64,000 bases of DNA from Sva-07 sp963828415 (GTDB taxonomy: Bacteria > Actinomycetota > Acidimicrobiia > Acidimicrobiales > Ilumatobacteraceae): NCBI GenBank assembly GCA_963828415.1, contig CAWHEI010000015.1:186001-250000 (forward strand), written 5' to 3'. Shown in pieces: positions 50,258 to 59,040 of this stretch. A model generated the notes under the pieces. The model was not told the origin of the DNA and did not search any database. It was given only the letters and a program-made list of their open reading frames with translations. Position 1 is the stretch's first letter. Each line of letters begins with the position of its first letter. Position numbers and translations under genes: made by a program.

Positions 50258-52644
50258 CGCAACGCCTCGGGCAGCTTGGTGTCGTCGCCAACGTCGAGGA
50301 TCTCCTCGAACACCGGTGCGTCGACGTCGTTGCGGCGTCGTCCCGGTCGGGCAAGGCTGACCGCGCCGATCGCCGCCACCAGCAGCACCGTGATCTCGCC
50401 CATCGTGTCCCAACCGCGGAAGTCGACGAGGATCACGTTGACGACGTTGGCCCCCTTGCCCTTCGGCAACGAGTTCTCGATCATCACCTCGGACATCGAC
50501 GGCTCGTCGACGTCGGAGCGCGCGTTGCTCGCCGATAGGGCGAACACGAACACCGCCACCCCGATGGCGCCGGCGACCGCGATCCGCATCGGCGCCGCGA
50601 TCGCCGGGGCACGGTGCCGCCACGAACGCGGCAGGAACCGAAGGACCAACACGAACAGCACGGTGCTGAGCGTCTCGATCGAGAACTGGGTGAGCGCGAG
50701 GTCTGGCGCTCCCTGCGCGACGTAGAGCCCCGCCATCGCATAGCCGACCGCTCCGAGCATCAGCGCGGCGGCGATGCGGTGTCGAACGATGCATGCGCCG
50801 AGTCCTGCGGCCACCATGATCGCCACCAGTGCGACGTGGGCGGGCGTCTCGACGAACTGCGGAAGGGCGTCGAGTTCGGAGGCGAACGCGGCGAGTGGCA
50901 CGATCGTGACGGTCAGCATGATGACGGCGAGGTAGATCGGCAGCGACCCGTTCTGCACGGTGGCGGTGACCCGGGTCGAGACCACCGAGATCGAACGGAG
51001 CACGGCGAGGAATCCCTGCTCGGTCGAGGGGACGGCTCGCAGCCCGTCCGATGCGCGGGTCTGCAGATCGGCGACGGGAGCGCGCAGCACGGTGAGCGCG
51101 ATGCCGCACGCAATGATCACCGCCGACAACAGCAGCGCCGTGTTGAAGCCGGCGAACAGCTCGACCGGTTTGGGCTCCGAGCCCGGATACAGCGTGATCG
51201 TCGCCGCTTCGATCAAGCCGTCGACGAGGACCGGCGCGACTCCGAACAGCACCGTCGCGATCGACAGCACGACGGACGGGCCGACGAACACCGCCGAGGG
51301 TGCGTGAGCATCGAGGGACACGACCGTGCGATCGCCTTCCCCGAATGACCCGAAGATGCCCAAGACGAAGCGAGCCGAGTAGGCGAACGTGAGGATCGAC
51401 GCCAGCACGATCACGACGAGCGTCGCGGAGCCGCCGGCGAAATCGGCGTACTCGAGGTAGCCGTCGAGCGCCTTCTCCTTCGCGATGAAGCCGAACAATG
51501 GCGGAAGTCCGGCCATCGACGCCGCGCTGATCACGGCGACGACCTTGAGGACACGCCACCCGGGTGCCGACGAGAACCCGTGGAGCTCGCGGATGTCGCG
51601 GGTGCCGGTCTCGTGATCGACGATGCCGACCACCATGAACAGCGCCGCCTTGAACGCGCCGTGGGCGAGGATCAGCACGATGCCGGCCTCAGCGATGTGA
51701 TAGTCGCCGACGCCGAAGAGCAACATCATGAACCCGAGCTGACTGACGGTGCCGTAGGCGAGCAGCAGCTTCAGGTCGTGCTGACGAAGCGCACGAAGGC
51801 CGCCGACGAGCATCGTGGTGGCCCCGACGATCAGCACGAGCGCCCGCCAGCTGCCGGTGAGGGCGAACATCGGTGCGAGGCGCGCCACGAGGTAGACGCC
51901 CGCCTTCACCATCGTGGCCGAGTGCAGGTACGCACTCACCGGCGTCGGGGCGACCATGGCCGCCGGCAGCCAGCTGCTGAACGGGGCCTGCGCCGACTTG
52001 GTGAACGCGCCGATCAGCACCAGCACCAGGCCGGCATTGACCACCCCACCCGAGGGTGGATCGACCAGCAGTTCGGAGATCCGATAGGTGCCACCGGCCT
52101 GGCCGATGATGATCAGCCCGGCGAGCATCGCCAACCCGCCGGCGCCGGTGATGAAGATCGCCTGCAGGGCGGCGGCACGCGCTCGCGGATTGGTGTCGTC
52201 GTTGCCGATGAGGAGGTACGACGTGACCGACGTGAGTTCCCAGAAGATGAACAGCGCGATGAGCTGATCAGACAGGACCACGCCGAGCATGGCCCCGGCG
52301 AACAGCGTGAGCACGCCGGCGAGGCGAGCGAGTCCGGGCTTGTCGTGACTGAAGTAGCCGAGCGAGTACACGCAGATCAACAGGCCGATGCCGGACACGA
52401 GCGCCACCATGACGAGCGCGAACGCATCGAGACGGAGGTCGATCGTGATGCCGAGTTGCTCGACCCAGGCGAACGACTCGGTCACCGGTTCGCCGTCGAT
52501 GACCGCGCTCGCTCGGGCCGCAGCCCAGATCACCGTCGCCAACGGCGCGACCGCGGCGACCAGGAACGCCCGCCGTCCGAGCGCGCGGCCGGCGGCGACG
52601 ATGCCGATGCCGACGACGAGGTGGAGGGTGAGGAGGAAGAACAT
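50254..52644 (-). CDS. mnhA: Na+/H+ antiporter subunit MnhA
   Basis: 796 residues, about 20 helices. NuoL-like part with FIFWELTSVTSYLLIGND, PFSSWLPAAMVAPTPVSAYL and LLLAYGTVSQLGFMML; the C-terminus adds the MrpA DUF4040 and MnhB-like segments (GAPDLALTQFSIETLSTVLFVL; NVILVDFRGWDTMGEITVLL). First gene of the seven-gene operon. A TATCGT -10-like box lies 12 nt before the ATG. Confidence 0.94.
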   Translation of the reverse strand: MFFLLTLHLVVGIGIVAAGRALGRRAFLVAAVAPLATVIWAAARASAVIDGEPVTESFAWVEQLGITIDLRLDAFALVMVALVSGIGLLICVYSLGYFSHDKPGLARLAGVLTLFAGAMLGVVLSDQLIALFIFWELTSVTSYLLIGNDDTNPRARAAALQAIFITGAGGLAMLAGLIIIGQAGGTYRISELLVDPPSGGVVNAGLVLVLIGAFTKSAQAPFSSWLPAAMVAPTPVSAYLHSATMVKAGVYLVARLAPMFALTGSWRALVLIVGATTMLVGGLRALRQHDLKLLLAYGTVSQLGFMMLLFGVGDYHIAEAGIVLILAHGAFKAALFMVVGIVDHETGTRDIRELHGFSSAPGWRVLKVVAVISAASMAGLPPLFGFIAKEKALDGYLEYADFAGGSATLVVIVLASILTFAYSARFVLGIFGSFGEGDRTVVSLDAHAPSAVFVGPSVVLSIATVLFGVAPVLVDGLIEAATITLYPGSEPKPVELFAGFNTALLLSAVIIACGIALTVLRAPVADLQTRASDGLRAVPSTEQGFLAVLRSISVVSTRVTATVQNGSLPIYLAVIMLTVTIVPLAAFASELDALPQFVETPAHVALVAIMVAAGLGACIVRHRIAAALMLGAVGYAMAGLYVAQGAPDLALTQFSIETLSTVLFVLVLRFLPRSWRHRAPAIAAPMRIAVAGAIGVAVFVFALSASNARSDVDEPSMSEVMIENSLPKGKGANVVNVILVDFRGWDTMGEITVLLVAAIGAVSLARPGRRRNDVDAPVFEEILDVGDDTKLPEALR

Positions 52645-52742
52645 CTGGCCGGGCCGACGATACGCGTTGCGTCGGCGAGCAGCCGCACTTCGCGACCGTG
52701 CTGTGCGTCGTGGTCGCTTTGGCCGGGTTACCGGTCGGTAGC

Positions 52743-52748
52743 TAGCTT
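52743..52748 (+). promoter_or_regulatory. -10 box (TAGCTT) of hydroxybutyryl-CoA dehydrogenase
   Basis: TAGCTT ends six bases before the ATG at 52755. Confidence 0.5.
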
Positions 52749-52754
52749 GCGCGT

Positions 52755-53606
52755 ATGGGAACGATCAGCACCGTTGGAATCATCGGATCCGGGATCATGG
52801 GCTCGGGCCTCGCCGAAGTCGCCGCCCGAGCAGGCTTCGACGTCGTCGTGCGCTCGCGCACACAAGCCGGCGCCGACGCCGTGTTGCACGGCATCGATGC
52901 GGGACTCACCAAGCAGGTGGCTCGCGAGCGCCTGACCGAGGACGAGCGTCAGGCCATCCTCGGGCGGATCTCGGTGACCGACGACCTGCACGGGCTCAAG
53001 GACTGCGACCTCGTGATCGAGAGCATCGTCGAGGACATGGCGACCAAGCGCGAACTGTTCGAACACCTCGACCGCATCGTGAAGCCCGAGGCGATCATCG
53101 CCACCAACACCTCGACGCTCGCCGTCGTCGAGTTGGCGATGACCACCGAGCGGCCCGACAAGGTCTGCGGCATCCACTTCTTCAACCCGGCTCCGATGAT
53201 GAAGCTCGTCGAGGTGATCAAGCCGCTGACGGCGTCGGACGACACGATCACGACGGCGCTCGAGTTCGCCGCCGCTTGCGGCAAGGACGCCGTGCAGGTC
53301 GAGGATCGCGCCGGCTTCATCGTCAACGCGCTGCTCTTCCCGTACCTCAACAACGCGATCCGCATGTGGGAGAACGGGACCGCCTCGATGGACGACATCG
53401 ACACGGCGATGATGGGCGGCTGCAACTTCCCGATGGGGCCGTTCGCGCTGCTCGACCTCGTCGGCCTCGACACGTCGCTGGCGATCCTCGACGCCCTGTA
53501 TGCCGAGTTCCGCGACCCGAACTTCGCCGCCGCCCCGGCATTGCGCCGCATGGTCGCAGCGGGCCAGCTCGGCCGCAAGACCAAGCACGGCTTCCGCTCC
53601 TACTGA
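52755..53606 (+). CDS. 3-hydroxybutyryl-CoA dehydrogenase
   Basis: 283 residues. NAD-binding VGIIGSGIMGSGLAEVAAR, catalytic His in GIHFFNPAPMMKLVEVI, ATNTSTLAV and RAGFIVNALLFPYLNNA. It interconverts acetoacetyl-CoA and 3-hydroxybutyryl-CoA. With the ethylmalonyl-CoA mutase gene 0.9 kb downstream, it fits the ethylmalonyl-CoA route from acetyl-CoA, although butyrate or PHB metabolism is also possible. Confidence 0.93.
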   Translation: MGTISTVGIIGSGIMGSGLAEVAARAGFDVVVRSRTQAGADAVLHGIDAGLTKQVARERLTEDERQAILGRISVTDDLHGLKDCDLVIESIVEDMATKRELFEHLDRIVKPEAIIATNTSTLAVVELAMTTERPDKVCGIHFFNPAPMMKLVEVIKPLTASDDTITTALEFAAACGKDAVQVEDRAGFIVNALLFPYLNNAIRMWENGTASMDDIDTAMMGGCNFPMGPFALLDLVGLDTSLAILDALYAEFRDPNFAAAPALRRMVAAGQLGRKTKHGFRSY

Positions 53607-53662
53607 ACCCGCCGTGCGCCACACGGTGCCGGGCGCGACGTGACGCTGCAACACTGAGGCGC

Positions 53663-54326
53663 GTGAGTCCGATCGAGCCGCAGCCGTCGAGATTCGCGAT
53701 GCCCGATCCACTGGAGATCGAGCCTGGCGAGGACCTCGTCGCGATCGGCGCCGACCTCGAGCCGGGCACTCTGCTGACCGCCTACCGCAACGGGCTGTTC
53801 CCGATGCCGGTCGACCCGGGCCGACGGCGCAGCAAGATGGCGTGGTTCTCGCCCGACCCACGCGGCATCATCCCGCTCGACGGGCTGCACGTGAGCCGGT
53901 CGCTGCGGCGGAGCATGCGGCGGTTCGACGTGACGATGGACACGAGGTTCACCGACGTCGTGCGCGGCATGCGCCGACCCGCAGCGGCCGGGCCGTTGGA
54001 TCACAGGCCCGATCGTCGACGCGTACACAGCGCTGTTCGAACTCGGTTGGGGCCACTCGGTCGAAGTGTTCGACGACGGCGAGCTGGTCGGCGGGTTGTA
54101 CGGATTGCGCATCGAGCGGTTCTTTGCCGGCGAGGCGATGTTCCACACCGGGACCGACGCGTCGAAGGCGGCGCTCGTCGCCCTCGTGGACTGGCTGAAC
54201 GACACCGGCGCCGAACTGCTCGACGTCCAGTGGGTCACCGACCACCTCGCGACGCTCGGAGCCGTGGGAATCCCCCGCGCTGAATACCTGGAGCGCTTGC
54301 GGTCCGCGGTCGTCGCCGCGGGCTGA
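53663..54326 (+). pseudogene. aat: Leucyl/phenylalanyl-tRNA-protein transferase, frameshifted
   Basis: The first frame has GTLLTAYRNGLFPMP, WFSPDPRGIIPLDGLHVSRS and FTDVVRGMRRP. The correct continuation GPWITGPIVDAYTALFELGW, then HSVEVF, ELVGGLYGLRIERFFAGEAM and DASKAALVALVDWL is in another frame. Removing one T at 53996-53997 joins them. The intact enzyme (about 220 residues) adds Leu or Phe to N-terminal Lys/Arg of proteins for the N-end rule. A single-base error or a recent mutation both fit. Confidence 0.85.
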
Positions 54327-54334
54327 AAAATACA

Positions 54335-54365
54335 CGGAGCGGGTGGTCCGCCACCACCCGCTCCG
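54335..54365. terminator. Perfect 13-bp hairpin after aat
   Basis: CGGAGCGGGTGGT (54335-54347), 5-nt loop, exact complement (54353-54365). An A-run lies on the 5' side only. It probably ends aat transcription or begins the ecm leader. Confidence 0.5.
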
Positions 54366-54534
54366 AGAGCTTCGCCGGCCGAATCCGCCATTCGGCCGGC
54401 GGGGTTCCCGCCAGAGGGGAAACCTCATGGGAGCGGATCTCCCAAAGGGGGAGGGAGGAGATCCGGTCCGTTTGTCGTCCCGTGGGACGTTCAATTCTTC
54501 GGTCCGGACCGCCGTTGACTTGAGGACTTCTTCG
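54366..54534 (+). promoter_or_regulatory. Structured leader upstream of ethylmalonyl-CoA mutase
   Basis: About 170 nt without a gene. Hairpins: GCCGGCCGAAT (54374-54384) with exact complement (54390-54400); GGTTCCC with GGGGAAACC just after; GGATCTCC pairing with GGAGATCC some 20 nt later; and a GGTCCGGACC palindrome near 54500. GAGGA precedes the ATG by nine bases. I cannot match it to a cobalamin riboswitch (no B12-box seen). Confidence 0.4.
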
Positions 54535-56544
54535 ATGACCGAGCACACTCTCATCATGAGTTCATCGAACGCCGGCGCCGAGGGCGCGTCCACCCAGCCA
54601 GCGCGTACGAAGGACCGTCCGTGGATGATGCGGACCTACTCGGGCCATTCGAGTGCCGAGGCGTCGAACGAGCTGTACCGAACGAACCTCGCCAAGGGAC
54701 AGACCGGTCTGTCGATTGCGTTCGACCTGCCGACCCAGACCGGCTACGACCCGGACTCGCCCATGTCGAAGGGCGAGGTCGGCAAGGTCGGCGTGCCGGT
54801 CGCTCACCTCGGTCACATGCGCACGCTGCTCGCCCAGATCCCGCCCGGCCAGATGAACACGTCGATGACGATCAACGCGACGGCGGCGTGGTTGCTGGCG
54901 CTGTACGTCGCCAACGCCGAGGAGCAGGGCACTGCGTCGAACGAACTGCGCGGCACGACGCAGAACGACATCGTCAAGGAGTACCTGTCACGCGGCACCT
55001 ACATCTTCCCGCCGGGGCCGTCGCGTCGTCTGATCGTCGACATGGTGGCGTGGTGCTCCGAACACGCTCCGCTGTGGAACCCGATGAACGTGTGCTCGTA
55101 CCACCTCCAAGAGGCAGGCGCGACGCCCGAGCAGGAGATCGCCTACTCGATGGCGACGGCGATCGGCGTGCTCGACGCGGTGCGCGATTCGGGCCAGGTG
55201 TCGCCCGAGCAGTTCAGCCAGGTGTTCGGGTCGATCTCGTTCTTCGTCAACGCGGGGATCCGCTTCGTCGAGGAGGTCTGCAAGCTGCGGGCGATGACCG
55301 ACATGTGGGAGCAGATCGGTCGCGAGCGCTACGGCGTCACCGACGACAAGGCGCTGCGGTTCCGTTACGGCGTGCAGGTCAACTCGCTCGGCCTCACCGA
55401 GGCGCAGCCGGAGAACAACGTGCAGCGCATCGTGCTGGAGATGCTGGCGGTCACACTGTCGAAGCGAGCCCGGGCACGCTCGGTGCAGCTGCCGGCGTGG
55501 AACGAAGCGCTGGGGCTCCCCCGACCGTGGGATCAGCAGTGGTCGCTGCGGATGCAGCAGGTGCTGGCCTTCGAGACCGACCTGCTGGAGTACGACGACA
55601 TCTTCGACGGCTCGACGGTGATCGAGGGACGCACCGAGGAACTGCGCGCGGCGGCGCAGGCCGAGCTCGATGACGTGTTGGAGATGGGCGGCGCCTTCGA
55701 GGCGGTCGAGACGTTGAAGTCGCGATTGGTCACGTCGATGGCGGCGCGAACGCGTCGGATCGAGGCCGGCGAGCAGATCGTCGTCGGCGTCAACGACTTC
55801 GTCGAGGCGGCCGAGTCCCCGCTCGGCGGCGACGGCGCGATCCTCAAGGTCGACCCGGCGATCGAACGACAGCTGGTCGGCGACCTCGCCGAGTGGCGAT
55901 CGGTGCGAGATCAGGCTGCGGTCGATGCGGCGCTCGCCGAGCTCCGGGCGGCGGCCGAATCCGGCGACAACGTGATGCCACCGTCGATCGCGCTCGCCCG
56001 TGCAGGGGGCACGACCGGCGAATGGGGCGACGTGATGCGCTCGGTGTTCGGCGAGTACCGGGCACCGACCGGCGTCAGCGGCGCCACTGGGTCGGCGCAG
56101 GGCCTCGGCGAGGTCGTCGAGTTCGTGAAGTCGATGGCGGGCGGACCGCCGAAGTTCCTCGTCGCCAAACCCGGCCTCGACGGACATTCGAACGGCGCCG
56201 AGCAGATCGCCGTGGCGGCCCGCGACTCGGGGATGGAGGTCGTGTACTCGGGCATCCGGTCGACCCCGGAACAGATCGCCGCGTCGGCGCGCGACGAGGA
56301 TCCAGATGTGATCGGGTTGTCGATCCTGTCGGGCTCGCACCTCGACCTGGTCCCCGACGTGCTCGGCCACCTGAAGGCGATGGGCGTGGAAGCCCCGGTG
56401 ATCGTCGGCGGGATCATCCCGGAGGACGACCGTCCCCGCCTGGCGGAGCTCGGCATCGCTGCGGTCTACACCCCGAAAGACTTCCAACTCGCCAAGATCA
56501 TGCGCGACGTCGCCGACCTCGCCGTCGCCCACCGCACCCCCTGA
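54535..56544 (+). CDS. ecm: Ethylmalonyl-CoA mutase (MeaA/Ecm), B12-dependent
   Basis: 669 residues. An N-terminal catalytic barrel begins KDRPWMMRTYSGHSSAEASN, then LAKGQTGLSIAFDLPTQTGY and QMNTSMTINATAAWLLALYV, as I recall for MeaA-type ethylmalonyl-CoA mutases rather than methylmalonyl-CoA mutase large subunits. The C-terminal cobalamin domain has DGHSNG (DxHxxG, in AKPGLDGHSNGAEQIA), SGSHL and VVGGIIP-like GGIIPEDD. It rearranges ethylmalonyl-CoA to methylsuccinyl-CoA. ATG 54535 is used; ATG 54556 is possible. Other pathway genes are not in the window. Confidence 0.88.
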   Translation: MTEHTLIMSSSNAGAEGASTQPARTKDRPWMMRTYSGHSSAEASNELYRTNLAKGQTGLSIAFDLPTQTGYDPDSPMSKGEVGKVGVPVAHLGHMRTLLAQIPPGQMNTSMTINATAAWLLALYVANAEEQGTASNELRGTTQNDIVKEYLSRGTYIFPPGPSRRLIVDMVAWCSEHAPLWNPMNVCSYHLQEAGATPEQEIAYSMATAIGVLDAVRDSGQVSPEQFSQVFGSISFFVNAGIRFVEEVCKLRAMTDMWEQIGRERYGVTDDKALRFRYGVQVNSLGLTEAQPENNVQRIVLEMLAVTLSKRARARSVQLPAWNEALGLPRPWDQQWSLRMQQVLAFETDLLEYDDIFDGSTVIEGRTEELRAAAQAELDDVLEMGGAFEAVETLKSRLVTSMAARTRRIEAGEQIVVGVNDFVEAAESPLGGDGAILKVDPAIERQLVGDLAEWRSVRDQAAVDAALAELRAAAESGDNVMPPSIALARAGGTTGEWGDVMRSVFGEYRAPTGVSGATGSAQGLGEVVEFVKSMAGGPPKFLVAKPGLDGHSNGAEQIAVAARDSGMEVVYSGIRSTPEQIAASARDEDPDVIGLSILSGSHLDLVPDVLGHLKAMGVEAPVIVGGIIPEDDRPRLAELGIAAVYTPKDFQLAKIMRDVADLAVAHRTP

Positions 56545-56552
56545 CGTCGACG

Positions 56553-56660
56553 TTTCTGTCAGCACCCAGCGCCGCTCTTCCTCTCGGCGCTGACACAAAC
56601 CCTGACGATCGATCTGTGTCAGCACTGAGGGCTCCGTGGGGCCTGCAAGCTGACACAGAT
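56553..56660. repeat. Second palindrome family, left pair
   Basis: Hairpins 56553-56599 and 56612-56660 (start-to-start 59 nt). Arms are TTTCTGTCAGC/GCTGACACAAA and a perfect ATCTGTGTCAGC/GCTGACACAGAT. They lie just after ecm and before the end of the endonuclease-like gene. Confidence 0.85.
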
Positions 56661-56685
56661 TCGACGACAGGTCGGGTGCGGTCGG

Positions 56686-57597
56686 TCAGGTGCAGCGGGC
56701 GAGCGCGGCCCTGGTCTCCGCGATCACCGCCTCCGGACCCTGCACGATGTCGTCGTAGGTGAACTGGTACGGCAGTCGCCCCTCCGCGAGCAGCGCGTTC
56801 GTCCGAGCAGTGTCGCGACCGAGTTGCTCTTTGGTGCGGTGGTAGCGGTAGCCGAGGACCTCCACCACCACGGGGGTTCCCGGAAACTCGAAGTCGACGC
56901 GGACGAGGTGGCCTCTCGCCGAGGTGACCACCTGCTGGAGTTGCGGAAGCGGGAGGCCCGCACCTCGCAGGAGCCGGATGTATTCGCGTTCGAGCCAGCT
57001 GTGCGCGCCCTCGGCGTTCTCGATCGCTTCGAGGAGCCGGGGAACACCGTGACGGCCGGAGTTGCGCAACGCCACGATCCGACGGTGCAGCAACTCGGGG
57101 CTGAACCTGCCGTCACGCAGCCCGCTCTCGTACGACGCAGCCAGTCGTTCGATGGGTTCGCGGCGAGCCAGGTCGATCAGGGTTCGGGCACCCGACAGTG
57201 CAGGTACGTCGCCGACGACGCACCGATCGATGATGTCAAGACGTGTGGTGGTGTGGATGCGATGGCCGATCCGTTGCACGTCGCGACCGCGCAGAATCGT
57301 GACATCGAACGGAACGCGGAGTCGGTAGCCGTCGAATCCATGGAGCGCTGCAGCGGTGGGTCCGCTCGCCCACGCATCACCGCCGATGTCGAGCAGCAAC
57401 GCCCGGAGGTCGGCGATCGCAGTGGTCGGTGCGCCGGGCAACCGGAAGGTGTCCGTTCCGACTTGGACGAGGGAGCCGCTCGTGACTCGGCTCCGAAGCT
57501 GTGCGTTGGTCACCCCAACGCCGTTCGCCTGCCGCCGTGACAGCAGGCCCAGCTGACCAGTCGCGACCGCCACGATTCGGCGGTAGGTGTTGGTCAT
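56686..57597 (-). CDS. AbiEi-type winged-helix protein with DUF559 (Vsr/PD-(D/E)xK-like) domain
   Basis: 303 residues. An N-terminal HTH (about 10-60: GQLGLLSRRQANGVGVTNAQ, LRSRVTSGSLVQVG) resembles AbiEi-family antitoxin/regulator N-termini; the C-terminus has VRVDFEFPGTPVVVEVLGYR, then RTKEQLGRDTARTNALLAEG, as in DUF559 endonuclease-like domains (D..ExxG). GGGGGG lies before ATG 57597. Both ends are flanked by pairs of the same palindrome. No partner toxin gene is adjacent. Nuclease activity is inferred. Confidence 0.75.
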   Translation of the reverse strand: MTNTYRRIVAVATGQLGLLSRRQANGVGVTNAQLRSRVTSGSLVQVGTDTFRLPGAPTTAIADLRALLLDIGGDAWASGPTAAALHGFDGYRLRVPFDVTILRGRDVQRIGHRIHTTTRLDIIDRCVVGDVPALSGARTLIDLARREPIERLAASYESGLRDGRFSPELLHRRIVALRNSGRHGVPRLLEAIENAEGAHSWLEREYIRLLRGAGLPLPQLQQVVTSARGHLVRVDFEFPGTPVVVEVLGYRYHRTKEQLGRDTARTNALLAEGRLPYQFTYDDIVQGPEAVIAETRAALARCT

Positions 57598-57679
57598 CCC
57601 CCCATCGTGACGAGGGGGTGTCACAGCGCGTGATCGATCCCGCAGACAGCGAGGAAATCCGACGCTCAGACCGAACCCG

Positions 57680-57786
57680 TTTGTGTCAGCACGGAGAGTC
57701 ATTGGGGCGCTTGGTGCTGACACAGATCACACGGCTGAATTTGTGTCAGCGCCGAGCGATGCTCTGAGCCTCGGGGCTGACAGAAA
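57680..57786. repeat. Second palindrome family, right pair
   Basis: Hairpins 57680-57726 (TTTGTGTCAGC...GCTGACACAGA) and 57740-57786 (TTTGTGTCAGC...GCTGACAGAAA), start-to-start 60 nt. They match the left pair on the other side of the endonuclease-like gene. Confidence 0.85.
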
Positions 57787-57790
57787 TCGG

Positions 57791-58495
57791 TCAGACGGTG
57801 GCGGGGTGGCGCTGTTCGCGCTCGATCCACGAGTCGAGGGCGTCACTCGACTCGAAGCTCGTGATCAACGCGTAGCGCGAGGCAGTGCCGTTGTGGACCA
57901 CCACATGCCAGAGACGCTGGGTGTCGACCACGAACCGGGCGCCCTTGTGCAGCGGCACGCGCTGCTCGGTCGACGGGTCGGGCAGACCGTCGGGGCCGTT
58001 GTCCATCAACAGCATGTAGCTGTCGGGGTTGTCGGTGAGTTCGATCCACGAACGCACGACCCAACCCTCGTCGTCGGGATTGAAGCGGTTGTTGTCGTCG
58101 CGGTGGATCGACTTCATCGCTTCCTCTCGGTCCTGGGGCTCGAGCTTGATGATGCGCACGCGACCGAAGTTCGCGCCGACGTCGTCGACGTAGTGGCGGA
58201 TCGTCGGCGCGATCTCGGCGTTCGAGGTCCACAGGGCGTCCTTGTCGGTCTTGCCCTTGTCCCAGAACCCGCGGCAGTCGAGTTCACCATCGGCCGATGC
58301 CAGGGGTGCGAAGTTGGTGTCGCCGCCGGACTTCCAGTCCAGGTACTCGAGGTTCACGAACTCGGCGTCGGGGATCTCGTACGGCAGGTCGCGAAGGGCG
58401 ACGAATCCGGTGTCGGCGAGTGCGTCGAGGCGACGGTGCGGGGTGTCGAGCGGGATCGCCACGCTCCAGTGATCGAGGGTCGGCCAGAAGCTCAT
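57791..58495 (-). CDS. Probable Fe(II)/2-oxoglutarate-type oxygenase of unknown substrate
   Basis: 234 residues. A plausible iron triad is HRDDNNRF (HxD) with a distal His in RLWHVVVHNGTASRYALITS and an Arg (SRY) for 2-oxoglutarate; RSWIELTDNPDSYMLLMDNG lies between. This resembles aspartyl-hydroxylase or cupin-like oxygenases. No signal peptide. TAGACT lies seven bases before the ATG. Confidence 0.6.
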   Translation of the reverse strand: MSFWPTLDHWSVAIPLDTPHRRLDALADTGFVALRDLPYEIPDAEFVNLEYLDWKSGGDTNFAPLASADGELDCRGFWDKGKTDKDALWTSNAEIAPTIRHYVDDVGANFGRVRIIKLEPQDREEAMKSIHRDDNNRFNPDDEGWVVRSWIELTDNPDSYMLLMDNGPDGLPDPSTEQRVPLHKGARFVVDTQRLWHVVVHNGTASRYALITSFESSDALDSWIEREQRHPATV

Positions 58496-58502
58496 GACGC
58501 CA

Positions 58503-58508
58503 AGTCTA
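58503..58508 (-). promoter_or_regulatory. -10 box (TAGACT) of the oxygenase-like gene
   Basis: Minus-strand TAGACT is seven bases before the ATG at 58495. Confidence 0.5.
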
Positions 58509-58569
58509 CGAATCCGACCCAGCGCAACCAGGGCACTGTGACCCTTGACGCCCGGACGATCGTGGACCG

Positions 58570-58926
58570 TCAGGGCTCGGTTGTGTCGGAAGTCTGGCCG
58601 TCATTGATGACGAGCAGCCCTTCCGGGATCTCGAGCGACTGACCGGCCTGGATGTCGTCGGCGCTCGACAGACCGTTGGCTTCGACGATCGCGACGATGG
58701 TGACGCTGAAGCGTTCGGCGATCTTGCCCAGCGTGTCGCCGGACTGCACGACGTACAGGAAATCGGCCGGAGCGACCGTGGTGGTCGTGCTGGTCGTGGT
58801 CGGCGTGGTGGTCTGGATCGGCGGAAGCCGCTCCTGCGATGCCGGATCGGTGGTTCCGCAGGCAACGACGAGCACAGCGAGCACGGCGGCGATGGCTGCA
58901 GTCACGGTGCGATCGGGACGCTTCAT
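58570..58926 (-). CDS. LysM-domain lipoprotein
   Basis: 118 residues. Lipobox VLVVACG at about residue 23, a Thr-rich linker (TTTPTTTSTTTTVA), then one LysM domain: YVVQSGDTLGKIAERFSVTI, VAIVEANGLSSADDIQAGQS and LEIP. It should anchor to the membrane and bind peptidoglycan. Start ATG 58926; TAGCAT lies eight bases upstream. Divergent from a hydrolase gene. Confidence 0.88.
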   Translation of the reverse strand: MKRPDRTVTAAIAAVLAVLVVACGTTDPASQERLPPIQTTTPTTTSTTTTVAPADFLYVVQSGDTLGKIAERFSVTIVAIVEANGLSSADDIQAGQSLEIPEGLLVINDGQTSDTTEP

Positions 58927-58934
58927 GGCGACGG

Positions 58935-58940
58935 ATGCTA
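58935..58940 (-). promoter_or_regulatory. -10 box (TAGCAT) of the LysM lipoprotein
   Basis: Minus-strand TAGCAT precedes ATG 58926 by eight bases. Confidence 0.45.
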
Positions 58941-59026
58941 GGCCTCGGACGGCGGCGGCGGCACGCGCCCACCCTCCGGCACCCTTCGGGATCCGCCGTG
59001 ATGGCGACGAATCACGAGCTGCCACG

Positions 59027-59032
59027 TACTCT
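59027..59032 (+). promoter_or_regulatory. -10 box (TACTCT) of the hydrolase pair
   Basis: TACTCT lies eight bases before GTG 59041. Confidence 0.45.
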
Positions 59033-59040
59033 CGGATGCC

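Noticed and set aside
54366..54534. Cobalamin riboswitch
   Set aside because: The expected B12-box and core pseudoknot sequences are not seen; kept only as an unassigned structured leader.
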